DNA of 5,260 bases from Gammaproteobacteria bacterium. Lineage in GTDB: Bacteria; Pseudomonadota; Gammaproteobacteria; Xanthomonadales; Rhodanobacteraceae. The notes beneath the pieces are model-generated. The model was not told the DNA's origin, made no database searches, and saw only the letters and a program-made list of their open reading frames with translations. The DNA lies in assembly GCA_005877675.1 (NCBI GenBank), contig VBNZ01000073.1, positions 10,484 to 15,743 of the forward strand. The letters are read 5' to 3'. Positions 1-5,260 of the stretch are shown here, in pieces (the stretch's first letter is position 1; every line of letters starts with the position of its first letter). Position numbers and translations under genes: made by a program.

Positions 1-627
1 CACGGCCTTCATCGCCGGATTGGCGCTGTCCATCTCGCTCGTCGCCTGCTCGCCGCTCTGCGCTTCCAGCGCTTCGATACGTTGCTCCAGACGGCGGGCT
101 TGCATCTGCCGGGTCGCCGCCAAACGCAGCTGATCGACCGAACACGGCTTGATCAGATAGTCGGCGGCTCCTGCACGCAGCGCATCCAGCGCAGAATCGA
201 CCGAAGAGTGCGCGGTGACGATGACGACGCGCATCCATGGCGCCATCTGGCGCAGGCGCGGCAACAGGTCCAGCCCGGATACATTGCCGAGCATCAAATC
301 GAGAAAACATAGATCGAAGACTTCGCGCTGCACGAGGTCTTCCACTTGCTCGGCATCGGCTGCGGTGACCACCTGATGACCGGCGTCTTCAAGGCAGTGA
401 CGGAACGCACGCAGCACGCCGGCATCATCATCAACGATAAGCGTGCGTGCGACCTCGCTCTTGGACGCGATCATCGACCTGCCTGAGCGGGTGAAGCTCG
501 GCGACGTCGTCTCGCTGCGCATGCCAGGATCGGCAGCGTCATGCGAGCGCGGTACTTCGCTATAACGCGGCATTTCGCTATTCGGCCATGCTCGATTGAG
601 CCCGGCCGGCCGGTAAGCCGAAGCCAT
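1..627 (-). CDS. Response regulator, NtrC/AlgB-like sigma-54 activator (partial, C-terminus off the left edge)
   Basis: The frame is open for 209 codons to the window edge. Residues about 61-175 form a receiver domain: acidic pocket IVDDD (D66-D68), phosphoacceptor D110 in FLDLMLG, switch T138 in VTAHS, and K160 in the LIKPC motif. A charged helical linker follows (QARRLEQRIEALEAQ), then SANPAMKAV. That sequence resembles the S-x-NPxM entry to the sigma-54-interacting AAA+ domain of NtrC/AlgB proteins. The AAA+ and DNA-binding parts would lie off the window, so the subclass is inferred. The start at 627 is chosen because GAGGAG sits 6 nt upstream. It gives an unusual 51-residue polar N-terminal extension before the receiver. 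An internal ATG at 474, behind a weaker CAGGCAGG, would give a conventional N-terminus. The kinase gene ends about 200 bp upstream on the same strand and is its probable partner. Receiver call is secure; the start is moderately secure. Confidence 0.85.
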   Translation of the reverse strand, partial: MASAYRPAGLNRAWPNSEMPRYSEVPRSHDAADPGMRSETTSPSFTRSGRSMIASKSEVARTLIVDDDAGVLRAFRHCLEDAGHQVVTAADAEQVEDLVQREVFDLCFLDLMLGNVSGLDLLPRLRQMAPWMRVVIVTAHSSVDSALDALRAGAADYLIKPCSVDQLRLAATRQMQARRLEQRIEALEAQSGEQATSEMDSANPAMKAV

Positions 628-633
628 GATCGT

Positions 634-639
634 CTCCTC
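634..639 (-). promoter_or_regulatory. Ribosome binding site deciding the response-regulator start
   Basis: GAGGAG lies 6 nt (ACGATC) before the ATG at 627. It is the best Shine-Dalgarno match on the minus strand in this gap. It favours the long form of the regulator over the in-frame ATGs at 573, 522 and 474. Confidence 0.6.
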
Positions 640-688
640 AGTAAGCGCAGGGGCACCCTTGATGCGATACGGGCGATATGGGCGTCGG

Positions 689-705
689 TGCAAGAAGCAG
701 GCCGA
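689..705 (-). promoter_or_regulatory. Weak sigma-54-like promoter candidate upstream of the response regulator
   Basis: On the minus strand, TCGGCCTGCTTCTTGCA has the invariant GG-N10-GC spacing and a perfect TTGCA -12 box. The -24 box is poor (CGGCCTG against TGGCACG). A start would fall near 678, about 50 nt before the regulator start at 627. It could give the regulator separate transcription from the kinase. The match could easily be chance. Confidence 0.25.
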
Positions 706-812
706 GCAGTTGACGCGTGAATGCCGTGCTCAAGCCTGCGGAATCAAAAATGCAGCAGCAGCGACGGCGCGCGAGCCCGCGGCGACGCGGATAATTTTTT
801 CCCGCTGCGTGT

Positions 813-833
813 AGAAAATACTCTGCTTCAGAG
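813..833 (-). terminator. Small hairpin with T-rich tail at the kinase 3' end (possible weak terminator)
   Basis: On the minus strand, CTCTG-AAG-CAGAG forms a 5-bp stem overlapping the kinase stop codon and is followed by TATTTTCT. The stem is short and not GC-rich, so at best it would be a partial terminator between kinase and regulator. Confidence 0.2.
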
Positions 834-1577
834 GATGTGCAACGGATTCGCATCCTGCTGCGGTTGTTCCGGATTGCGCGTTAAAGCGGCCCCTCGCACC
901 GGCGCCGCGGGTAGGCATAGTTCGATCGTGCCGCCACGTCCGAGTGCGGGACCGATGGCCAAGGTACCGCCATGCTGCCGCAGCAGTTCGCTCGCAAGCG
1001 TAAGGCCAAGACCGCTCGCACCACTGGCGCGACGCGTCGAAAAGAATGGTTCGAGTGCGCGCGCACGCGACTCGTCAGTGAAGCCGCTGCCGTCGTCGCT
1101 GATCTCGATCGCTACGGCACGCGCGTCATGGCGGACGCGCGCAATGACTTGTGTCGCACCTGCCTCGATTGAGTTGCGCAGCAATTCGCCCAGGGCGCGT
1201 TCGATCGCCGCGTTATCGACCACGACATTCGCATCGCCTTGCACCTGCAAGGACCCCGGAGAAACGAGTTCGCTCAATGCCGCGGCATCCATCAATTCGC
1301 GCACGCTGGTGCGGATGCGCGGCACATTGCTGAAACCCGCGCCGAAACGGCGTTGGCTTTCGAGCAATTGCACCAGGTGCGTGCATCCCGCGACTGCGCG
1401 ATCAAGCGCTTCGCGCACGCCATTGGCCTTCTTGCGATCAAGTTGCAGCCGTGCCAGCTCGGTGTTCATCAACACCGTATTGAGCGGGTTGGCAAGCTCA
1501 TGTACCAGACCACGTACGAACGCACCGATTTCCAGCCGCGAAATGTTTGTATCCCCTAGTCCGTTTGTGTCGCCCAT
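828..1577 (-). CDS. Soluble sensor histidine kinase, no visible sensor domain
   Basis: Encodes 249 residues with a full kinase core. The H-box is LVHELANPLN with probable phospho-accepting H26. The N-box is LLRNSIEAGA (N135). G1 is DDGSGF (161-166), the F-box EPFFST (176-181) and G2 GLGL (189-192). There is no membrane segment, and only about 20 residues precede the H-box, so it must sense through a partner or be constitutively cytosolic. The short core (about 160 residues from H-box to G2) resembles the two-domain kinases paired with NtrC-type regulators. The start at 1577 is preferred: AGGTGGAG precedes it with 6-nt spacing from GGAG. An upstream in-frame TTG at 1628 would lie inside the sigma-54 -12 box, so it would be upstream of the transcript start. 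The regulator follows downstream on the same strand. The signal sensed is unknown. Confidence 0.88.
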   Translation of the reverse strand: MGDTNGLGDTNISRLEIGAFVRGLVHELANPLNTVLMNTELARLQLDRKKANGVREALDRAVAGCTHLVQLLESQRRFGAGFSNVPRIRTSVRELMDAAALSELVSPGSLQVQGDANVVVDNAAIERALGELLRNSIEAGATQVIARVRHDARAVAIEISDDGSGFTDESRARALEPFFSTRRASGASGLGLTLASELLRQHGGTLAIGPALGRGGTIELCLPAAPVRGAALTRNPEQPQQDANPLHIL

Positions 1578-1623
1578 CGGCGTCTCCACCTGGTTGCTGC
1601 GATCTGCCCCGTGCTCAACACGT

Positions 1624-1640
1624 GGCAATGCTCGTGCCAG
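1624..1640 (-). promoter_or_regulatory. Sigma-54 (RpoN) promoter of the kinase-regulator unit
   Basis: The minus strand reads CTGGCACGAGCATTGCC, against the RpoN consensus YTGGCACGRNNNTTGCW. Every defined position matches except the last. GG and GC are separated by exactly 10 nt, and a T-run lies directly upstream. Initiation would fall near 1613, giving a leader of about 36 nt with the ribosome binding site correctly placed before 1577. The regulator encoded downstream appears to be of the class that activates such promoters, so autoregulation is the natural inference. Confidence 0.8.
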
Positions 1641-1713
1641 GAAAAAACGCCGTCCCGCTTGAGGCTTCGCTATCGGCGTCGTGCAGATTCCCCAGTTGTC
1701 TCATCCACGCATT

Positions 1714-1730
1714 GCGCAGCTGCACTGCGC
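1714..1730. repeat. Short inverted repeat (6-bp arms)
   Basis: GCGCAG (1714-1719) and CTGCGC (1725-1730) are perfect inverted copies around a 5-nt spacer. The right arm overlaps the left arm of the stronger inverted repeat at 1727-1751. It may be part of a compound operator, or chance in GC-rich sequence. Confidence 0.3.
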
Positions 1731-1751
1731 CGCGCTTATGAGGCGCGGCGC
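1727..1751. promoter_or_regulatory. Perfect 9-bp inverted repeat; candidate activator-binding (enhancer) site
   Basis: GCGCCGCGC (1727-1735) and GCGCGGCGC (1743-1751) are perfect inverted copies separated by TTATGAG. The centre is about 125 bp upstream of the predicted sigma-54 start near 1613. That is within the usual enhancer range for NtrC-type activators, whose sites are dyads. No T-tract follows on either strand, which argues against an intrinsic terminator. The binding protein is not shown; the regulator encoded at 627-1 is the obvious candidate. Confidence 0.45.
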
Positions 1752-1886
1752 GCGGCACAAAATCTCTGGCATAGCGCGTGCTTCAGGTCTGCTCGTGAAG
1801 ACTCCCATGGGAATGCCATGACAGTGATCAAGAACAACGCTGCGCTGCCGCGTACGGCGCCCAAACCAGCGCGCGAGCATTGAACT

Positions 1887-2066
1887 TCATGCGCGCGGCG
1901 GCGGCATCTGCGGTGGCGGCTGTGGCGATGCGGGTATCGGTGCGGGAGGCGGTGCCGGCGGTGCGGGCTGCGGCGCAGGCACCGGTGCCGGCGGGACTTC
2001 GGCCGGGGGCGGTACATGCGCGATCGACGACTCGAAATACCATTGCAATAGTTCGATATTGTGCAT
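1887..2066 (-). CDS. Small proline/alanine-rich protein, unknown function
   Basis: Encodes 59 residues. Residues 1-18 (MHNIELLQWYFESSIAHV) are ordinary and could form an amphipathic helix. Residues 19-59 are a low-complexity Pro/Ala tail with P-A-P and P-P-P runs. AAGG sits 6 nt before the ATG, and a GG-N10-GC sigma-54-like element lies about 40 nt upstream, which supports a real gene. No signal peptide or membrane segment is seen. The same DNA read on the plus strand gives a Gly-rich frame without a convincing start, so the minus reading is preferred. The antisense frame is open further upstream to 2489, but only as a shadow of the large plus-strand gene. I do not recognise the family. It might be a scaffold or an interaction peptide. 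GC-rich repeats produce such frames easily, so the call is tentative. Confidence 0.5.
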   Translation of the reverse strand: MHNIELLQWYFESSIAHVPPPAEVPPAPVPAPQPAPPAPPPAPIPASPQPPPQMPPPRA

Positions 2067-2100
2067 GGCGCACCTTGCGGCAGTTTTGGTATGTATCTCG

Positions 2101-2118
2101 ACGCAAGATGTATGCCGC
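2101..2118 (-). promoter_or_regulatory. Sigma-54-like promoter candidate for the small proline-rich gene
   Basis: On the minus strand, GGCATACATCTTGC keeps GG-N10-GC spacing, GGCA of the -24 box and TTGC of the -12 box. The TGGCACG box is otherwise incomplete. Initiation would fall near 2091, giving a leader of about 25 nt that contains the AAGG ribosome binding site before the ATG at 2066. The geometry fits well, but the sequence match is partial. Confidence 0.35.
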
Positions 2119-2356
2119 AGCCCAGAGCGAATGAAGAACGAAAGTCTTTTCACAGGCGCGACGTACATTGCAATGGAAATAAAGCCGCTAGCACAACGCG
2201 CACGACGTAACGGAATCTTGATTGAAGGCGCCGCAGAATCGGCGTCTGATGTGTCGATCGATCTGGTGGCTGCGCTCGATCCGGACAAGACGACGGCCAT
2301 GCCGAAGCGTAAGCGCAAAGCGACCAGTCCTGAAACGCATGCCACGATAATCAGTA

Positions 2357-2362
2357 GGGGAG
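2357..2362 (+). promoter_or_regulatory. Ribosome binding site deciding the poly-HAMP gene start
   Basis: GGGGAG lies 8 nt before the ATG at 2371. The in-frame ATG at 2131 is preceded only by AGAGCGA, and the ATG at 2065 has no clear site, so 2371 is the favoured start. Confidence 0.6.
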
Positions 2363-2370
2363 CTGATCTC

Positions 2371-5260
2371 ATGAGCGAATCTGCTCTACGACACGTACGC
2401 AGCACTTCCAAAAAGAACGAGCGCGCGAAGAACGCGGCCGCAGCCGACCCGCTCGAGCAGTTGCTCGCCGCGATGACTGCGGTCGGCAACGGCGATTTTT
2501 CGGTGCAGTTGCCGGGACATTGGGATGGTCTGGCCGGTCGCCTCGCCGAAAGTTACAACACGATCGTCAGCCACAACCGCCGCCTCGCAAACGATCTCGC
2601 TTTGATCGGAGAAAAAGTCGGGCGCATGGGCCAGGTGCGTCATCGCCTAACGCCCACCAATCGGCAGGCCTCGTGGGCCGACATGGAGCAGTCGATCAAT
2701 GGCCTGATCGACGATCTCGTGCGTCCGGTCGAGACCATGACCGAGGCGATGGCCGGCGTGGCCAAGGGCGACCTTACGCGCAGCGTCCCGCTCGAAGCCG
2801 ATGGCCGCCCGCTTGCCGGCGAATTCCTACGTTCGGCGAACATCGTCAATCGCATGATCGAGCAGATGAAGGAGTTCAGCTCCGAGGTCACGCGTGTTGC
2901 GCTCGAAGTCGGCACCGCCGGATTGCTCGGCGGACAGGCCAAAGCCAAGGGCGTGTCGGGCGTGTGGAAGGACCTCACCGACTCGGTCAACCAGATGGCG
3001 AACAACCTGACCGCACAGGTGCGCAACATTTCCGAGGTCACGATTGCGGTCGCGAACGGCGACTTGTCGCGCAAGATTACGGTCGACGTGCGCGGCGAAA
3101 TCCTGCAATTGAAAGAGGCCATCAATACGATGGTGGATCAGCTGCGCGGTTTCGCCTCGGAAGTCACGCGCGTCGCGCGCGAGGTCGGCACCGAAGGCAA
3201 GCTCGGCGGGCAGGCGCTGGTCCCGGGCGTCGCCGGCACTTGGAAGGATCTCACCGATTCGGTCAACGCGATGGCGTCGAACCTCACCTCGCAGGTGCGC
3301 AACATCGCCGAAGTCACCACCGCGGTCGCAAAGGGCGATCTGTCGCGCAAGATCACGGTCGACGTGCGCGGCGAGATTCTCGAAGTAAAGAACACCGTCA
3401 ATACGATGGTCGATCAGTTGAACGGTTTCGCCGCCGAGGTGACGCGCGTCGCGCGCGAAGTCGGTACCGAAGGCAAGCTCGGCGGACAGGCCGTGGTGCC
3501 CGACGTTGCCGGCACGTGGAAAGATCTCACCGATCACGTCAATTCCATGGCGTCGAATCTCACCTCGCAGGTGCGCAACATCGCCGAGGTCACCACCGCC
3601 GTCGCGAAGGGCGATCTGTCGCGCAAGATCACGGTCGATGTGCGCGGCGAAATTCTGCAGCTCAAGGAGACCATCAACACGATGGTCGATCAGTTGAACG
3701 GTTTCGCCGCCGAAGTGACGCGCGTCGCGCGCGAAGTCGGCAGCGAAGGTCGCCTCGGCGGACAGGCGGTCGTGCCGGGCGTCGCCGGCACATGGAAGGA
3801 TCTCACCGACTCGGTCAACGCGATGGCATCGAACCTGACCTCGCAGGTGCGCAACATCGCCGAGGTCACCACCGCGGTCGCGAAGGGCGATCTGTCACGC
3901 AAGATCACCGTCGATGTACGCGGCGAAATTCTGCAGCTCAAGGAGACCGTCAACACGATGGTCGATCAGTTGAACGGCTTCGCGGCGGAAGTGACGCGCG
4001 TGGCGCGCGAAGTCGGCACTGAGGGCAAACTCGGAGGTCAAGCTAAAGTGCCGGGCGTCGCGGGCACCTGGAAGGACCTCACCGACAACGTCAATTCGAT
4101 GGCGTCCAACCTCACCGCGCAGGTGCGCAATATCGCGCAGGTCACGACCGCCGTGGCGCGTGGCGATCTGTCGCGCAAGATCGGCGTCGACGTGAAAGGC
4201 GAAATCCTCGAGCTCAAGGACACGATCAACACGATGGTCGATCAGCTCAATGGTTTCGCTGCCGAAGTGACACGTGTCGCGCGCGAAGTCGGCACTGAGG
4301 GCAAACTCGGCGGTCAGGCGCAGGTGCCCGGCGTTGCAGGCACCTGGAAAGACCTCACCGACAACGTCAATTCGATGGCATCGAATCTGACGACGCAAGT
4401 ACGCAATATCGCCGAGGTCGCCACTTCGGTTGCGCGCGGCGACTTGTCGCGCAAGATCGCCGTCGACGCGCAGGGCGAAATCCGTCAGCTCAAGGAAACG
4501 ATCAACACGATGGTCGATCAGCTCAATGGCTTCGCCGCCGAAGTCACGCGCGTCGCGCGCGAAGTCGGCACCGAAGGCAAGCTCGGCGGCCAGGCGCAGG
4601 TGCCGGGTGTCGCAGGCACCTGGAAAGACCTCACCGACAACGTCAATTCGATGGCGTCCAATCTCACCACCCAGGTGCGCGGTATCGCCAAGGTGGTGAC
4701 GGCGGTGGCGACCGGCGATCTGAAAAAGAAGCTCACGGTCGAGGCAAAAGGCGAAATCGCCGAACTCGCCGACACGATCAATTCGATGACCGAGACGCTC
4801 GCGATCTTTGCCGATCAGGTAACGACGGTCGCGCGCGAAGTCGGCGTCGAAGGCCGGCTTGGCGGACAGGCCAAGGTGCCGGGTACCGCGGGCATCTGGG
4901 AAAACCTCACCGCGAATGTCAATCAGCTCGCTGCGAATCTGACGACGCAGGTGCGCGCGATCGCGGAGGTCGCGACTGCCGTAACGCAGGGCGACCTGAC
5001 GCGATCGATTCAGGTCGATGTGAGCGGCGAACTTGCCGATCTGAAGAACAACATCAATTCGATGATCGTCACTCTGCGCGCAACGACAGAATCCAATCGC
5101 GAGCAGGATTGGCTCAAGACCAATCTCGCGAAGTTCTCCGGCATGATGCAGGGCCAACGCGACCTGATCACGCTTGGGCGCATGCTGTTGTCCGAACTTG
5201 CGCCACTGATCTATGCGCAACAAGGACTGATGTACGTAATCGATCAGGACGGCGATGGCA
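2371..5260 (+). CDS. Poly-HAMP cytoplasmic signalling protein, probably a hybrid histidine kinase (partial, C-terminus off the right edge)
   Basis: 963 codons are visible with no stop. After a basic N-terminus (about residues 1-25), a HAMP-like segment carries GDFSVQLP (near 42-49). A degenerate 97-residue unit follows (63-159), then eight 92-residue units (160-895), each holding two HAMP-type halves. One half carries EVTRVAREVGTEGKLGGQA and WKDLTDxVNxMASNLT; the other carries VRNIAEVTTAVAxGDLSRKI and RGEI. By eye there are about 19 HAMP or HAMP-like domains. Residues from about 930 (QRDLITLGRMLLSELAPLIY) look like the start of a GAF domain. No membrane segment is seen, so it is cytoplasmic. 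The repeat wording matches poly-HAMP hybrid kinases, including fungal group III Nik1/Os-1, where the array transmits osmotic or fungicide signals. Kinase and receiver domains are expected downstream but not visible. An 80-residue longer form from 2131 is possible. Confidence 0.9.
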   Translation, partial: MSESALRHVRSTSKKNERAKNAAAADPLEQLLAAMTAVGNGDFSVQLPGHWDGLAGRLAESYNTIVSHNRRLANDLALIGEKVGRMGQVRHRLTPTNRQASWADMEQSINGLIDDLVRPVETMTEAMAGVAKGDLTRSVPLEADGRPLAGEFLRSANIVNRMIEQMKEFSSEVTRVALEVGTAGLLGGQAKAKGVSGVWKDLTDSVNQMANNLTAQVRNISEVTIAVANGDLSRKITVDVRGEILQLKEAINTMVDQLRGFASEVTRVAREVGTEGKLGGQALVPGVAGTWKDLTDSVNAMASNLTSQVRNIAEVTTAVAKGDLSRKITVDVRGEILEVKNTVNTMVDQLNGFAAEVTRVAREVGTEGKLGGQAVVPDVAGTWKDLTDHVNSMASNLTSQVRNIAEVTTAVAKGDLSRKITVDVRGEILQLKETINTMVDQLNGFAAEVTRVAREVGSEGRLGGQAVVPGVAGTWKDLTDSVNAMASNLTSQVRNIAEVTTAVAKGDLSRKITVDVRGEILQLKETVNTMVDQLNGFAAEVTRVAREVGTEGKLGGQAKVPGVAGTWKDLTDNVNSMASNLTAQVRNIAQVTTAVARGDLSRKIGVDVKGEILELKDTINTMVDQLNGFAAEVTRVAREVGTEGKLGGQAQVPGVAGTWKDLTDNVNSMASNLTTQVRNIAEVATSVARGDLSRKIAVDAQGEIRQLKETINTMVDQLNGFAAEVTRVAREVGTEGKLGGQAQVPGVAGTWKDLTDNVNSMASNLTTQVRGIAKVVTAVATGDLKKKLTVEAKGEIAELADTINSMTETLAIFADQVTTVAREVGVEGRLGGQAKVPGTAGIWENLTANVNQLAANLTTQVRAIAEVATAVTQGDLTRSIQVDVSGELADLKNNINSMIVTLRATTESNREQDWLKTNLAKFSGMMQGQRDLITLGRMLLSELAPLIYAQQGLMYVIDQDGDG
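2557..2847 (+). repeat. Degenerate first HAMP unit (97 codons)
   Basis: This segment aligns with the following 92-residue units through the VAKGDLTRS motif and the final asparagine-methionine helix. It has diverged in its first half (EKVGRMGQVRHRLTP in place of REVGTEGKLGGQA). It also carries five extra residues around EADGRPLAGEFLR. It probably caps the repeat array. Confidence 0.7.
2848..5055 (+). repeat. Eight tandem 276-bp (92-codon) HAMP units without indels
   Basis: Units begin at 2848, 3124, 3400, 3676, 3952, 4228, 4504 and 4780, each at the codon for N in N-x-M-(V/I). Every unit is exactly 276 bp. Units 3 and 4 differ at about 6 of 92 residues. The first 59 residues of units 6 and 7 are identical, yet their DNA differs at about 18 silent positions. 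The outer units 1 and 8 are the most divergent. Constant length and silent divergence indicate strong selection on both helical register and sequence. Confidence 0.95.

Larger units (their letters stand above)
1578..1886. other. Non-coding control region upstream of the kinase
   Basis: This 309-bp gap between the kinase start and the stop of the small proline-rich gene has no ORF that I would call a gene. It holds the kinase ribosome binding site (1584-1591), a sigma-54 promoter (1624-1640) preceded on the minus strand by a T-run, two inverted repeats (1714-1730 and 1727-1751) and a 10-bp palindrome TCCCATGGGA (1803-1812) of uncertain meaning. Confidence 0.6.
2067..2370. other. Divergent intergenic region
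   Basis: This 304-bp gap separates the small minus-strand gene from the large plus-strand gene. It carries a sigma-54-like element facing left (2101-2118) and the ribosome binding site of the large gene (2357-2362). I find no convincing sigma-70 or sigma-54 promoter facing right. The plus frame of the large gene is open throughout, with in-frame ATGs at 2065 and 2131, so part of this stretch could be coding if an earlier start is used. Confidence 0.5.

Noticed and set aside
471..656. 61-codon minus-strand open frame ending at the ATG at 474 (ATGA overlap)
   Set aside because: The overlap looks like translational coupling, but the product is Arg-rich with no domain. It lies out of frame over the better-supported extended start of the regulator at 627.
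721..1662. 313-codon plus-strand open frame across the kinase gene
   Set aside because: It is antisense to a kinase with intact H, N, G1, F and G2 boxes. The product is a Ser/Arg/Ala-rich shadow.
1803..1812. 10-bp palindrome TCCCATGGGA
   Set aside because: It is isolated, with no second copy in a meaningful position. It is noted but not called as an operator.
1736..2106. Two minus-strand frames of about 92 codons over the GC-rich region
   Set aside because: They overlap the proline-rich gene in other frames, are Arg/His/Ala-rich and lack a convincing ribosome binding site.
2173..2189. Possible rightward sigma-54 element before the poly-HAMP gene
   Set aside because: GG-N10-GC spacing is present, but both boxes are otherwise poor (TGGAAAT and CCGCT).
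2827..3537. 236-codon minus-strand open frame
   Set aside because: Same antisense repeat artefact as the longer one at 3895-5223.
2520..4022. 500-codon plus-strand open frame overlapping the poly-HAMP gene
   Set aside because: It is the +1-shifted shadow of the repeats: rich in Arg, Gly and His, no domain, and repeated with the same 276-bp period. The frame from 2371 gives clear HAMP motifs.
3895..5223. 442-codon minus-strand open frame antisense to the poly-HAMP gene
   Set aside because: It is an antisense frame kept open by high GC and the repeat structure. Its sequence is a periodic mirror of the HAMP units with no recognisable domain.

Overview
The window looks like chromosomal DNA from a high-GC bacterium, probably a Beta- or Gammaproteobacterium. 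The codon use, the NtrC/AlgB-type regulator with sigma-54-like promoters and the soluble poly-HAMP kinase all point that way. Nothing fixes the genus. I see no tRNA, rRNA, CRISPR array, transposase or other mobile element.

Left part, minus strand. A two-gene signalling unit reads right to left. A short soluble histidine kinase (1577 to 828) is followed, after about 200 bp, by a response regulator whose receiver domain is complete and whose C-terminal part runs off the left edge (627 to 1). The inter-domain sequence suggests an NtrC/AlgB-type sigma-54 activator. A near-consensus sigma-54 promoter (1640 to 1624) lies just upstream of the kinase. A perfect 9-bp inverted repeat lies about 125 bp further upstream, at typical enhancer distance. 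The simplest reading is a positively autoregulated sigma-54 two-component system.

Middle. A probable small proline-rich protein of 59 residues lies on the minus strand (2066 to 1887). It has its own ribosome binding site and a GG-N10-GC element at sigma-54 spacing. The two non-coding stretches of about 300 bp (1578-1886 and 2067-2370) hold control signals only.

Right part, plus strand. A very large gene starts at 2371 and runs off the right edge, with 963 codons visible. It encodes a cytoplasmic chain of HAMP domains: one degenerate 97-residue unit, then eight tandem units of exactly 92 residues, then the start of what looks like a GAF domain. The repeat pattern is that of poly-HAMP hybrid histidine kinases, including fungal group III (Nik1/Os-1) kinases. 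Kinase and receiver domains are expected beyond the window but are not seen. The gene is transcribed divergently from the small gene and the sigma-54 pair, so the locus is a cluster of cytoplasmic signalling genes. A functional link between the two systems is inference from proximity only.
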